Positions 14,874-23,684 of a stretch of 64,000 nt of DNA are shown here, in pieces. Origin of the DNA: JADLHS01 sp039806955 (GTDB taxonomy: Bacteria; Verrucomicrobiota; Verrucomicrobiia; Limisphaerales; JADLHS01); contig JBDHQI010000003.1 in the NCBI GenBank assembly GCA_039806955.1, forward strand, positions 134,197-198,196, read 5' to 3'. The position numbers were made by a program, and so were the translations under genes. Position 1 is the first letter of the stretch; every line of letters begins with the position of its first letter. A model generated the notes under the pieces. That model had not been told where the DNA came from and made no database searches. It was given only the letters and a program-made list of their open reading frames with translations.

Positions 14874-16334
14874 TTAAAAATCGTGGGTTAGAATGGCTTC
14901 CGCGCGCCGACAAAGTTCGCGTCCGTAATCCGTCCAGATGCCTTGCCCCCAGTAGCGGTAGCAACTGGTCTGCGAGCAGAGCAGATAGAATAGCGCGTTG
15001 CGATAGCGATGCTCACGGGGGGGTATCTTTGCCTGCAAAATTTTCTCGTTGAACAGCGAACTGACCTTCTCCATCGGGCCGAGAACATTTTCATAACCGC
15101 GCACCCAGGAAATGTCATTTGTCCAACTACCGCCATCCATATTGAAACGGTGATCTTCCTGTTTCAATTGCGCGATGACCACCGCGAGTTTTTGGGCTCC
15201 CGCTCCGGGCGAAAAACGCTCCCAGATTCGTTTTTGGTGAATCGGTTGCAACGGGGGAAAATCCGTGGCTTTCAGGCCGAGCGCGTAAAGCTGATCCAGA
15301 TATTCCGACACATTTAACAACGGCGTGGTCGAGCCACTCGCTTCACGCACCACTTCCATGAACTTCGCTGGAAACTCATTCATCATCACGCCACCGTTTT
15401 CGCCGTCGGCAATTTGCGCCACCAGCGGGGGCACGGATTTTCCGGCCAGTTGCCAGCGCGACAAACCTTTGGCTTCGTAATAGGGCTGCATTTGCGCCAC
15501 GAGCTTTGTATCGCTGCCCTGGGTTTTGATAATGGCGATGATGCTGGCTTCGTCGCCATTTGCATTCCGGCAAATCAACCGATGGGGTAAATGCTTCTGC
15601 TCCGGGCTGTTGCCGGTGTCGGGCTGCTCCACGGTGTGTTCCTGTACCAACACCCATTCGTAACCACAGTTTTTCAAGGTTTTGACAAACTCGTACGCGA
15701 GATCGGGATGGTTGGGCAGCGCCATTTCGGCGGGGGAAAAGCCGCGGATGCGTTGGAGGGCCTCCAAGCCGAAGATGGCGGCAAAGTGATGTTGAAATGC
15801 TTTCACGTGCAGGCGAAAATCCTGGACCGGCGTGGAAGGCGCCACCGCGTGTCCCCACGCCATTCCCAACCATTCCACTGCGGACTGGTAGGCGGGTTCA
15901 CAAGTGATGCGCTTGAGCTGGTCAAACACGTCGTGCAGCCCCATTTGCCGCAGGCCATGAAACAGGGTGCCGGAATATTCGAGCATGACTCGAGGTTGTT
16001 TACCCTCGGCTACAAGCTGCGGAATGAACTCGCCTATGCGCTTGTAGCACCAATGGAACACCGTGGCGTTGTGGTTATCGCCAATGCCGGGATGGTCCAT
16101 CATATACTTTAGATTGCTGATGACTTCCGCTGTTTGCAGATTGTCGCCGCCCGCGGGAATGAGCGGTTGATGCATGTGCAGTGCGATGGCGCTGGCGCTG
16201 TTGATGTTGCTGAAATCAATGTTCCCGGCTGGTGCAGTGCGATGGCGGTTGCGCAGGTTTTTTTCGATAATGGCTTCGTTGCCGCAGAGGTTGGGGAGAT
16301 TCTCGATGTATTCCGGGAAAGCGTTGGTACTCAT
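14874..16334 (-). CDS. Glycoside hydrolase family 57 protein
   Basis: Protein of 486 residues with a GH57-type N-terminal catalytic barrel: ALHMHQPLIPAGG near the start holds the conserved His region, followed by MLEYSGTLFHGLRQMG and FSPAEMALPNHPDLAYEF, the stretch expected to hold the nucleophilic Glu. GH57 enzymes act on alpha-glucans (amylases, branching enzymes, 4-alpha-glucanotransferases). ATG 16334 gives MSTNAFPEYIENLPN; an in-frame extension to 16376 is less likely. There is no signal peptide, so it is cytoplasmic, consistent with glycogen turnover; malQ lies 25 kb away. The exact activity cannot be read from the sequence. Confidence 0.85.
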   Translation of the reverse strand: MSTNAFPEYIENLPNLCGNEAIIEKNLRNRHRTAPAGNIDFSNINSASAIALHMHQPLIPAGGDNLQTAEVISNLKYMMDHPGIGDNHNATVFHWCYKRIGEFIPQLVAEGKQPRVMLEYSGTLFHGLRQMGLHDVFDQLKRITCEPAYQSAVEWLGMAWGHAVAPSTPVQDFRLHVKAFQHHFAAIFGLEALQRIRGFSPAEMALPNHPDLAYEFVKTLKNCGYEWVLVQEHTVEQPDTGNSPEQKHLPHRLICRNANGDEASIIAIIKTQGSDTKLVAQMQPYYEAKGLSRWQLAGKSVPPLVAQIADGENGGVMMNEFPAKFMEVVREASGSTTPLLNVSEYLDQLYALGLKATDFPPLQPIHQKRIWERFSPGAGAQKLAVVIAQLKQEDHRFNMDGGSWTNDISWVRGYENVLGPMEKVSSLFNEKILQAKIPPREHRYRNALFYLLCSQTSCYRYWGQGIWTDYGRELCRRAEAILTHDF

Positions 16335-16399
16335 AAATCGCGTCGTGATGCTCCGACAGACGGAGCGCAGAGTCAATGAGCCACTGACAGGCGGCAGCT

Positions 16400-16801
16400 C
16401 CAGCGCAGGGTTGCACGCAGACGTTCTATGCCGCCACGTTTGGCGAAGTCAATGGAGTAGAGCGGCGGCGGGGCACTGCAAACCCACGAAGTTTTTGGAC
16501 GACAAAACCCCTTCCCGTGCAACTATTTTCACGTCAGCGAGTATCTGGGAAGCGCCGGAGATCCCGCCAGAGTTGGCCCCGGAGCGCAACGCTCACCGGT
16601 ATTTAACCTACCAGATCGACTGTTTGGATTATCCGCGAGCGTTACGTCCGGGCTTGCCGATCGGCTCAGGACTGATCGAGTCAGGCCTTCTACAGACCTG
16701 GCTAAAAAGCTGGAGCGGCCGGGTTGATCAACCACGCTGTCCAAATTGCAAACTTGAGGGAACTCAAGGTTAACGGCCAATGGCTCAGCCTCTGGAAATA
16801 G
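16400..16801 (+). pseudogene. Decayed transposase (ISKra4-like)
   Basis: Pieces of a transposase survive in different frames. One frame reads CNYFHVSEYLGSAGDPA (about 16517-16570), recalling the D-x-Y-H-x-x-E-x-L segment of ISKra4/ISLre2-like transposases. Another frame reads NAHRYLTYQIDCLDYPRALR followed by GLPIGSGLIESG (about 16590-16690), the best-conserved signature of this group. A third gives the terminal LRELKVNGQWLSLWK ending at TAG 16799-16801. At least two frameshifts and the missing 5' half show that the gene is dead. No terminal inverted repeats could be recognised. Confidence 0.65.
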
Positions 16802-16931
16802 TATCGCCCACTTTTTATCACATCTGCGGACGAGGTCGCCGCCTTTCTAGCGTTGCAATCGTTGGCGCATGTCGTCAGACTGGCGCGGTTTAAAAATTAT
16901 CGAGCCATTAAGTGGAAGGCTGACGTTGTTT

Positions 16932-18671
16932 ATGAATATCAATCCGGAAACGGACCTTGACTTGGAAAAGTTGTTTCTGCCGGCATGGGCGCAGCAAGAC
17001 GCCAATACCGCCAATCGCTACGCGAAGTACACCGGCGAAGAGGGCGCTGCCCGATCGGAACGGGGTGAACACCGCGGTCCGCGGTCGCGCCGCGCTGACG
17101 GCGGTTTCGATCGCAACAAACGTCGTTCGGACGGCTTTCGAAAGCCCCGTCACGATGATCAATCATCGCCCCGCTCGCGCCCGGGCGATGCTGACGCGCG
17201 CGGCCAGGGGGCGCGTCGGGATTTCCCGCGCGGGGAGCGGCGCGATGCGCGTTATGCGCCGCGCCGACCGGAACTGCCGCCGTTGCCGGAGATCACGGCG
17301 GCGATTGTTCCCGATGAGCGTGGCGTTGAATCCATGGCGCGTCAGGTCAAGATGACGGGACGGGCCTTTCCCTTGTTTGACATTGCTTTTCTCATCATCC
17401 AGAAGCCTGAGCGTTACAGCGTGAAATTTACGGTGCGGAAGGATCCGCAGGGGAAGGTTATTCAGCCGCTGTTTCGTTGTGGGTTGGATGAAACGGTCTG
17501 GTTGACCGAGGCTGAAGCTGTGGCGCATGTTTTGCAGAAGCAATTTGCGACCTTTTATCAGGTGGACAAGGTGGCGACGGAAGCGCCAAAGGGTGTTTAC
17601 ACATTTGTGGCGCAGTGCGGTTTAAGCGGTGTGATTTTGGGGCCGCCCAATTATCATGATTATCAGACCAAGTTGCGCAAATTACATGCGGAGCGTTTTG
17701 CGCGCATGCCGTTTGAAGCCTTCAAATCCCGCGTGAAAATTGTGCGCGACGAAGCCGTGGTGAAGCAGTGGGTGGAGGAGCAAAGCTGGAAAACGGAATA
17801 TGCCTGCCTCAATGTGCCAGAACCGTTGAAGCTGATGACGCGGGAAGCCGTCGAGGAACACTTCGTGGCGACGCATAAGGAAGCCATCATTAAATCAACG
17901 GAATCGCATCTGGTCAGTGGCGTGGCTGCGCGCTCATTGCACGGTGGATTAGGGCGTCTGGTTGGCAGTCTCTTGGCGGAACAGCGTCGGTTTCCGATGC
18001 AGATCGCCACCGCCTTGAGCCAGGCGTTTGCGCAGCAGGGGCTGCAATTCTTCAAGGTGAATAAAACCGTGACCCATGTCGCGGTGGCGCGACCGCATTA
18101 TTTGGACTTGGAAAACACTCCGGTATCCACCGGGGTAAAGCGCATTGTTGAGTTCATCAACGCGAATCCCAAAACCAGCCGCCGAACTTTGGTTGAAGCT
18201 TTGGCGCCAACGCCTGCTGCTCCCACGGTGATTCCAGTCGCGTCGAGTGGTGAACCAACGACCATCCCGCCGCTGGTTGGCGAGCCAGCCAAACCCGAGC
18301 CGACACCCGAACAGACCGCGTTGATTTCTGATCTACACTGGCTCATTCACCAAGGTCATGTGCTGGAGTTTGCCGATGGCCGATTGGAAACGGCCAAAAA
18401 ACCGGTGCCGAAGCCGCCCAAACCGGCTGCCGCGCCGGCCCCGGCGCCAGCGGAAGCAGAACCGTCACTTAAGGCGGGAGCTGAATCGGTTACGCCGTCT
18501 GCCGGCGTTAGTGCGCCGGGTGAAAGCGATGTCGCGGTGCGTGCGGACCTCGCTGATGAAACGAGTCAAACCAATCCACCAGCGGTAAATTTGCCGGAAG
18601 CAAATTTGACATCACCGACTTCTGAGCCTTTGGCGGCACCTGTTGATTGGTCTCCGCCCGGGCTGGGTTGA
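16932..18671 (+). CDS. Conserved-looking protein of unknown function with basic N-terminus
   Basis: A 579-residue soluble protein. Residues 1-25 (MNINPETDLDLEKLFLPAWA) are followed by a long Arg/Asp/Gly-rich, probably disordered segment to about 110, an ordered central domain about 115-415 (VESMARQVKMTGRAFPLFDI, VKFTVRKDPQGKVIQ, VAQCGLSGVILGPPNYHDYQ) and a Pro/Ala-rich C-terminal third that includes a short ordered stretch TALISDLHWLIHQGHVLEFA. The RG/RD-rich tail could bind nucleic acid, but that is inference. ATG 16932 is preferred to the upstream in-frame 16869 because it starts the ordered segment. A terminator follows at 18697. No family recognised. Confidence 0.65.
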   Translation: MNINPETDLDLEKLFLPAWAQQDANTANRYAKYTGEEGAARSERGEHRGPRSRRADGGFDRNKRRSDGFRKPRHDDQSSPRSRPGDADARGQGARRDFPRGERRDARYAPRRPELPPLPEITAAIVPDERGVESMARQVKMTGRAFPLFDIAFLIIQKPERYSVKFTVRKDPQGKVIQPLFRCGLDETVWLTEAEAVAHVLQKQFATFYQVDKVATEAPKGVYTFVAQCGLSGVILGPPNYHDYQTKLRKLHAERFARMPFEAFKSRVKIVRDEAVVKQWVEEQSWKTEYACLNVPEPLKLMTREAVEEHFVATHKEAIIKSTESHLVSGVAARSLHGGLGRLVGSLLAEQRRFPMQIATALSQAFAQQGLQFFKVNKTVTHVAVARPHYLDLENTPVSTGVKRIVEFINANPKTSRRTLVEALAPTPAAPTVIPVASSGEPTTIPPLVGEPAKPEPTPEQTALISDLHWLIHQGHVLEFADGRLETAKKPVPKPPKPAAAPAPAPAEAEPSLKAGAESVTPSAGVSAPGESDVAVRADLADETSQTNPPAVNLPEANLTSPTSEPLAAPVDWSPPGLG

Positions 18672-18696
18672 TTTCACGAACCCTTGCAAAAGAAGC

Positions 18697-18735
18697 AACC
18701 ACGCCTGAGCAGTCCCGCAGCAGGCGCGGTTTTTT
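18697..18735 (+). terminator. Rho-independent terminator
   Basis: AACCACGCCTG (18697-18707) pairs with CAGGCGCGGTT (18721-18731) with one mismatch, and a run of T follows to 18735. It closes the 16932-18671 gene and lies directly before the end of the leftward operon at 18759. Confidence 0.85.
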
Positions 18736-18758
18736 CGTTTTAATGATTCGTGGAAAAA

Positions 18759-19169
18759 TTACGCTTTGGCCAGGCGCTCAAAAATTCCGGCAAAAGTGGA
18801 TTTAGGCTCCACCACCGTTTGACGGACTTTGAGCTGGCCGAGAATCGCGTGCCAGCCGATGTAAATTTTGTGCCATTGGTTTTCGAGGCTGCGCAGCGCC
18901 CCTTCACTCATTTCGCTGAGATAGCGCAGGGAAGGGGAATTACCAATCAAGCCGTGGATTTCCTCCTTCGTCGGCGAGGCGACTTCCATCCCTGAAAGGA
19001 TCAGTTCGAGTTCCTGCACGAGGACGCTCTTGATTTCCAGGAAGTGGGTTTCATCGTCGGCGTTGAATTTTTTGGAGCGCGCCAGATTGATGAAACTGTT
19101 GAATTGCTTCCAACATTCGAGATAGTTCTCGGTTTGTTGGATTAACGGATTAACCTTGGTGTTACTCAT
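18759..19169 (-). CDS. Unknown all-helical protein of the roadblock/MglA locus
   Basis: A 136-residue protein predicted to be mostly helical (NYLECWKQFNSFINLARSKK, LVQELELILSGMEVAS, LRSLENQWHKIYIGWHAI), with no membrane segment. It is last in a leftward operon: its ATG overlaps the stop of the roadblock-like gene by four bases, so the two are translationally coupled. Because its only partners are a response regulator and a roadblock protein, it may be an adaptor or effector of that pathway. No family recognised. Confidence 0.6.
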   Translation of the reverse strand: MSNTKVNPLIQQTENYLECWKQFNSFINLARSKKFNADDETHFLEIKSVLVQELELILSGMEVASPTKEEIHGLIGNSPSLRYLSEMSEGALRSLENQWHKIYIGWHAILGQLKVRQTVVEPKSTFAGIFERLAKA

Positions 19170-19486
19170 AATAGGGACTGCCTGCGTTTATAGGACGTTT
19201 GACTTTGCGGAGTAGTGAGAAAAATGATGGCCCCACCCCGCATTTCGCGCGCGGTGATTTTCAAGCCGGGAAAATGAATGACCAGTTCATTCAGCGGCAG
19301 CCGGGCCTCTTGAGCTTCAGCAAACGCCCGCACCACTGCATCGCCAATCAAGGTCAACAAATTACTGGGAAACGCCGAGGGGATGGTGGTGGCCAAAATC
19401 CGCCCCGTGCGATCAATGCTAAAGCTGCCCGTGTAGAGCTGCAAAAGTGGTTTGCTGGATCGAAACCAACTGGTTATGAAGCCCAT
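19166..19486 (-). CDS. Roadblock/LC7-like protein
   Basis: A 106-residue protein with the alternating strand/helix pattern of a roadblock fold: a beta hairpin FSIDRTGRILATTIPSAF, a long helix with IGDAVVRAFAEAQE and a second sheet ELVIHFPGLKITAREM ... GGAIIFLTT. Roadblock proteins such as MglB and FrzS partners act as GTPase regulators or scaffolds. The gene overlaps the response regulator upstream by 13 bases and the helical protein downstream by four bases. Family call is by fold-like pattern, not a strict motif. Confidence 0.55.
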   Translation of the reverse strand: MGFITSWFRSSKPLLQLYTGSFSIDRTGRILATTIPSAFPSNLLTLIGDAVVRAFAEAQEARLPLNELVIHFPGLKITAREMRGGAIIFLTTPQSQTSYKRRQSLL

Positions 19487-20577
19487 AAAGTGACAATTTT
19501 GTTCATGCGCTGACGCAACTCGTCAGCGCTCAGCTCCGTCTTCCAGCCGACACAAAGATCCGTGCCACCCTTGTTGGCAATGGTGAGGTTTTGTTGTGGC
19601 CCCATGCCGGTGATGAGATCAAGGTTGCCAGCCTGCAAAGATTCACCCAGAGCGTGAAAGCGGTTGACGGTCTGCCGCACCCAAGTGGCGACCAGATCGG
19701 GATTGTTGAGGCCGCGTGAATCAATCCGAGTTTCCGCCACCAGTTTCAATGCAAACTCAACCCCGTCCGTTTCCATCAGGGTGTTCAGCCCGCTGGAAGC
19801 GTTTAGTGGAGTATCGTTTGTGCTAATGGGAGTGTCGGCATTATCCGTGGCGGTGGGCGTCCCCTTGCCTTCATCAATCGCCTGTGCCGTTTCAAGCAGG
19901 AGCGCGTTGTACGGTTTGAAAATGGTTCGCGGCTGATCAGGTTCGGCAGGGAGAAATTCAAAATTACCCGCTCTCCAGCACAGGATGCGTTGAAAGGCCG
20001 CCTCGCCCCGGACCTCTTCGGTTTCCGCGTCAACCACATCTCCGTTGCTGATCCAGATGCGGCCGGTAAGCGGGCCATTGGTGATGCGGAGTACGGTTGA
20101 AGTTTGCGAAATACATTCCAGTTGCACAAGGTCCACCAGGCTCTTGCTCTGGACGCCACGGAAACCGACCTCATCTTCCCGGACAATCAAGGAGTCCATA
20201 CATTCGGCGAACTGCGCCATTTCCTGTTCCGAGGAAGGTTTCGACCAATAAAGATCAACTCCCAAAGCGTAAACTCGCGAGCGGAAACGCTCGTCGGCAT
20301 TGGAGGTCAGAACGACCGTGCGTAGGTCCGGCCATCTTCGTCGCGCGATGGCCAGCAATTGCAATCCGTCCATGCGCGGCATGCGCAGATCGGTAACGAG
20401 CAGGCGGTATTCATTACTCTCCAGCATGGCCAACGCCTTGGTTCCGGTGCTCGCAGTGTCCACCTCCGGCTGGCAGGATAACTCCGCGAAGGTATCGCGA
20501 TAGATCTCCAGTAACTCCGGGTCATCATCCACTAACAGAACTTTGCGTCGGATCTCCATTGTTGACGTGCGTGTCAT
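19474..20577 (-). CDS. PatA-like response regulator (receiver + DUF4388)
   Basis: A 367-residue regulator. The receiver domain begins VLLVDDDPELLEIY, with the phosphorylated Asp in LLVTDLRMPRMDGLQLL, the Thr/Ser switch in VVLTSNADE and Lys in YWSKPSS. It is followed by a DUF4388 domain (TGRIWISNGDVVDAETEEV ... ERILCW-like GNFEFLP), the PatA N-terminal type found in gliding and heterocyst-pattern regulators. The C-terminal ~120 residues look like a third, roadblock-like segment ending LRQRMNKIVTLWAS. ATG 20577 is chosen because AGAGG lies eight bases ahead. There is no DNA-binding domain, so output is by protein contact. It leads the leftward operon. Confidence 0.82.
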   Translation of the reverse strand: MTRTSTMEIRRKVLLVDDDPELLEIYRDTFAELSCQPEVDTASTGTKALAMLESNEYRLLVTDLRMPRMDGLQLLAIARRRWPDLRTVVLTSNADERFRSRVYALGVDLYWSKPSSEQEMAQFAECMDSLIVREDEVGFRGVQSKSLVDLVQLECISQTSTVLRITNGPLTGRIWISNGDVVDAETEEVRGEAAFQRILCWRAGNFEFLPAEPDQPRTIFKPYNALLLETAQAIDEGKGTPTATDNADTPISTNDTPLNASSGLNTLMETDGVEFALKLVAETRIDSRGLNNPDLVATWVRQTVNRFHALGESLQAGNLDLITGMGPQQNLTIANKGGTDLCVGWKTELSADELRQRMNKIVTLWAS

Positions 20578-21038
20578 GCCGCGACCTCTGGTTTGACTGC
20601 GACCAGAGTGACGCTGAACCACCCAAGCAAGAGACGTTCCGATATTTTTACCACGCAAACATTTTGTGCAAATTGTGAACTGGTTGCGAAACCCTGGCAG
20701 CTTGGGCTGGTTTCGTGGCCTTGGTGAGTGCGCCACCGTGGGGCTGGGACGTGGACAAGCAGTCCATCAACAAGACAACTCATGCCTCGCCAAGTCCTTC
20801 CTTGAAGGCGTGCGAGTCATCCCGTTGCCTTGAAAATTTGGTCTTTCGCGGTCAACAACCGGTCAATTGTCATTTGCCGACGCTCATGGCATGTCATCTG
20901 CAAGAGGGCGGACAAGTCGTAAACGGTTTTAGAGCGGTAAGTTGAAGAATCACACTACTGATGTCCGGTGCTTCACTGCAACGTGGTGCCGCGCAGCAAA
21001 ACAGCGAAATGGCTGATACTAGACGATTGTATAAAAAT
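20578..21038. promoter_or_regulatory. Divergent intergenic region between the two arms of the roadblock/MglA locus
   Basis: About 460 bases separate the start of the leftward response-regulator operon from the start of the rightward roadblock-GTPase operon. I see no convincing gene; promoters for both arms should lie here. No clear -10/-35 pair or operator stands out, so this is placement by inference only. Confidence 0.4.
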
Positions 21039-23066
21039 ATGAGCGCATCCTCTTCCAAAGGCGTCCGTCTTGGCATTTGGGGTTTTTTCAAAGGTTTGTT
21101 TCATCGTGCGGATGAGGCGGATTTGCTACTCGCTGATGATGAAGCTCCGATTGAAACGGCTTCGCAACTGACGCCGCCACCGATTGAAGTTGCTCATCCG
21201 GCCGCGCCGACCGGCAAAACCACTGCTGCCATGTCGTCGCAAAATCTCAACGTGGACGTGCAAGACGCGGGGGTGGCGCCCAGTGTCACCATTCCGCTAC
21301 AAACGATTTTGAATAATTTTCCCAACGAGTTGCGGGGGCGGGTTCGAGTGCAAGCCGTTGGCGATTTAGCCATCAACGTGGCCACCGATAAAATTTTGTC
21401 GCAGTTACCTCAAGGTCAGGTGCGATTGCCTTTTGGCGAAATCCGCAAATCCGCGCCTCAAGTGTTCTCCGCTGGGGTGGACTACGATCGAATCTCAGTT
21501 GCCTTGCCGCTGAACGAAGTGCTGTCGCGATTGAATCCTGGTTTGCTGTTGCGTCGCTCGCCAGCGCGTCATCGGGTGGAAATTCCCGAGGAAATCACCA
21601 GCCCCTTTGATGGGCGCGGTGAAGGTCTTTCGGTGGGGAACGCAAAACCGGTGCAGCCCGCTGCGCCACGTAAAACCACGCCCGAGCAGGTAATGCCGGA
21701 GCGTGGTCCGATTTCACAGGTCTCCGCAGTTCCAACTCCCAAGCCCCGGGCCAAAGTTGCCTTGCCTCCTGAAATGGAAGCTATTCCAGCGCTATTCGGT
21801 CCAAAGGCTGCCTCCGCTGCGGCGCCAAGCGCCGCCAGCACACCACCAGCTCCGGAGCCGATTCCGTTTAAGATGGCAACCCCACCGCCATCTCCTCCCG
21901 TGCCCCCCGCACCGGCCTCCGTTGCCGCTCCGGCCCCAAGCATTCCAATGCCGACGGTGGCCGCTGCTGCCACCAGCAAACCCGCTGCGACGACGCCAGC
22001 TGCGGCTGGCGCGGTCATTTACGCTTCGTTACGTTCGTTGTCAGAGAGTTGGCCGGAGGCGGTTCAACAGGAAATCACTCAGGCGGGTTTGGGTGAGTCC
22101 AAAGTTGCTTTACCGGTGGGCCAGGTGGAGACCGCGCTCAAACGTGGCCGGATCGTTTATCCCTGGAAACTGGTTCGCTCGTGGATCAGTCCCGCGGCGC
22201 CCGCCTCGGTTTCCGTGCATGACGCGGCCGAGTTGGAATTGCCCTTGAAGATTGTTGCGCCGCTTTTCCTGAGTCGCAAACATTCTGGAAATGGCGCGGC
22301 CGGCAAAGCCGCAGTGGGCCAAGATATTCCCGATCTTTTCTTCGGTGGTCCCGCGAAAACGGATGCGACACCACCTGCTCCGCTTGCTCCAGCGGCCGCT
22401 CGGACGGTGACTGCTCCCACGCCGCCGGTTGCTCCGGCAGTCCCCGTTGCTTCACTGCCGCCACAACCAGTCACGCCTCCGGCACCGAGTGGGGCCAGAT
22501 CGCCGGCGGGGATCGTGACGGGGCTGGTGCCTCCCACGCCCGCGAAAGCTGCTCCTGAAGCCGACTCACTGAGTGCCAAGTTGCCTGTGCCTGGCGCGTC
22601 CGCGGATCGGATTGAAGACACTAATTTCTATCTTTGGAGCGACGCGTCGGAGACGACCCGACTCCACCTCGAAAGCCTCAAGAAGACGGGGGCGAAGGGC
22701 ACCGAGTTTGCCAAGCGTTACTCCTCGCCCAATGAGATTGTGGATCGCGCCATGAAGATTCCGGGAGTGGCCGGCGCGCTGGTTGCTTTGCCGGATGGTT
22801 TGATGGTGGCCAGTCGGATTCCGCCCGAATTCAATGGCGACACCCTGGCCGCATTTCTCCCGCAGATTTTTGTCAAGGTGAACTCTGCCGTGAAGGAATT
22901 GCGCATGGGTGAGTTGAACAATGTCAGTTTCACTGTGGGTGTCACCCCATGGAAGATTTTCCGCGTGAACGCGATTTTCTTTGCCGCCTTTGGTCAAGAG
23001 GCGCAACCGATGCCGACGGCGCAGTTGGCCGGTCTCGCAGCGGAGTTGGACCGCAAAAACAAGTAA
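21039..23066 (+). CDS. Large Pro/Ala-rich protein with C-terminal roadblock/LC7 domain
   Basis: A 675-residue protein built of short ordered blocks joined by Pro/Ala-rich linkers. Two or three similar blocks of about 60-70 residues (VTIPLQTILNNFPNELRG ... GQVRLPFGEIRKSAPQVF; ISVALPLNEVLSRLNPGLL; later SKVALPVGQVETALKRGRI and LELPLKIVAPLFL) repeat the theme of a strand LPLxxVL followed by a helix. The last ~110 residues form a roadblock domain (IPGVAGALVALPDGLMVASR ... FTVGVTPWKIFRVNAIFFAAFG). Start ATG 21039 (MSASSSKGVRLGIWGFFKG) is preferred; ATGs at 20961 and 21009 are possible. It precedes the MglA-like GTPase by three bases and is probably a scaffold or regulator of it. Confidence 0.7.
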   Translation: MSASSSKGVRLGIWGFFKGLFHRADEADLLLADDEAPIETASQLTPPPIEVAHPAAPTGKTTAAMSSQNLNVDVQDAGVAPSVTIPLQTILNNFPNELRGRVRVQAVGDLAINVATDKILSQLPQGQVRLPFGEIRKSAPQVFSAGVDYDRISVALPLNEVLSRLNPGLLLRRSPARHRVEIPEEITSPFDGRGEGLSVGNAKPVQPAAPRKTTPEQVMPERGPISQVSAVPTPKPRAKVALPPEMEAIPALFGPKAASAAAPSAASTPPAPEPIPFKMATPPPSPPVPPAPASVAAPAPSIPMPTVAAAATSKPAATTPAAAGAVIYASLRSLSESWPEAVQQEITQAGLGESKVALPVGQVETALKRGRIVYPWKLVRSWISPAAPASVSVHDAAELELPLKIVAPLFLSRKHSGNGAAGKAAVGQDIPDLFFGGPAKTDATPPAPLAPAAARTVTAPTPPVAPAVPVASLPPQPVTPPAPSGARSPAGIVTGLVPPTPAKAAPEADSLSAKLPVPGASADRIEDTNFYLWSDASETTRLHLESLKKTGAKGTEFAKRYSSPNEIVDRAMKIPGVAGALVALPDGLMVASRIPPEFNGDTLAAFLPQIFVKVNSAVKELRMGELNNVSFTVGVTPWKIFRVNAIFFAAFGQEAQPMPTAQLAGLAAELDRKNK

Positions 23067-23069
23067 GTT

Positions 23070-23684
23070 ATGGCTATCATTAATCAGGCAACCAAGGAAT
23101 TACAGGTCAAGGTCGTCTATTACGGTCCCGGCATGTGCGGGAAAACGACGAATCTTGTCCAGGTTCACGATCATGTGCAGACGCAGGCCGGGAACAAGGG
23201 CAAACTGGTCTCGCTGGCCACGAGCTCGGACCGGACCTTGTTCTTCGATTTTCTGCCCATCGAGGCAATGTCCATCAAAGGCTTCAAAACAAAATTTCAG
23301 CTTTATACCGTGCCGGGGCAGGTGATTTACAACACCACGCGCCAGCTCGTGTTGCGCGGCGTGGATGGGATCGTCTTTTGCGCGGATTCGCAATACGAGA
23401 AGATGCAGGAGAATGTGGAGAGCTTCCAGAATCTGCAGGAAAACTTGCGTAATCTGCGGCTGAATCTGGATGAAATCCCTTACGTGTTGCAATACAACAA
23501 GCGGGATCTGCCGAATGCAGCGCCAATCGAGTACATGGAATTTTTGCTCAACAGTCGAGAAGTGCAGGTGCCGTCGTTCCCGGCGGCTGCGCACAAATGC
23601 GAGGGCGTGTTCGAGACCTTGAACATGATCACGCGCATGTTGTTACACAAATACGTGAATCAAGGTCAACCGCATTATGCCTGA
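23070..23684 (+). CDS. mglA: MglA-type small Ras-like GTPase
   Basis: A 204-residue GTPase very like MglA of myxobacteria, which sets front-rear polarity for gliding and pilus motility. Visible motifs are the P-loop GPGMCGKTTN (about 19-28), the MglA signature SSDRTLFFDFLP, the switch II region TVPGQVIYNTTR and the base-binding NKRDLPN. MglA proteins typically have Thr or Ser at the position of human Ras Gly12 environment; the loop here is GMCGK. It is between a roadblock scaffold (3-base gap) and an MglB-like roadblock gene (8-base overlap), as in mglBA operons. Role in this organism is inferred. Confidence 0.92.
   Translation: MAIINQATKELQVKVVYYGPGMCGKTTNLVQVHDHVQTQAGNKGKLVSLATSSDRTLFFDFLPIEAMSIKGFKTKFQLYTVPGQVIYNTTRQLVLRGVDGIVFCADSQYEKMQENVESFQNLQENLRNLRLNLDEIPYVLQYNKRDLPNAAPIEYMEFLLNSREVQVPSFPAAAHKCEGVFETLNMITRMLLHKYVNQGQPHYA

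Noticed and set aside
16174..16773. A single long frame covering the transposase remnant
   Set aside because: Its first half is antisense to the GH57 gene and its N-terminus is not transposase-like; only the last ~60 residues belong to the transposase, so it is not an intact gene.
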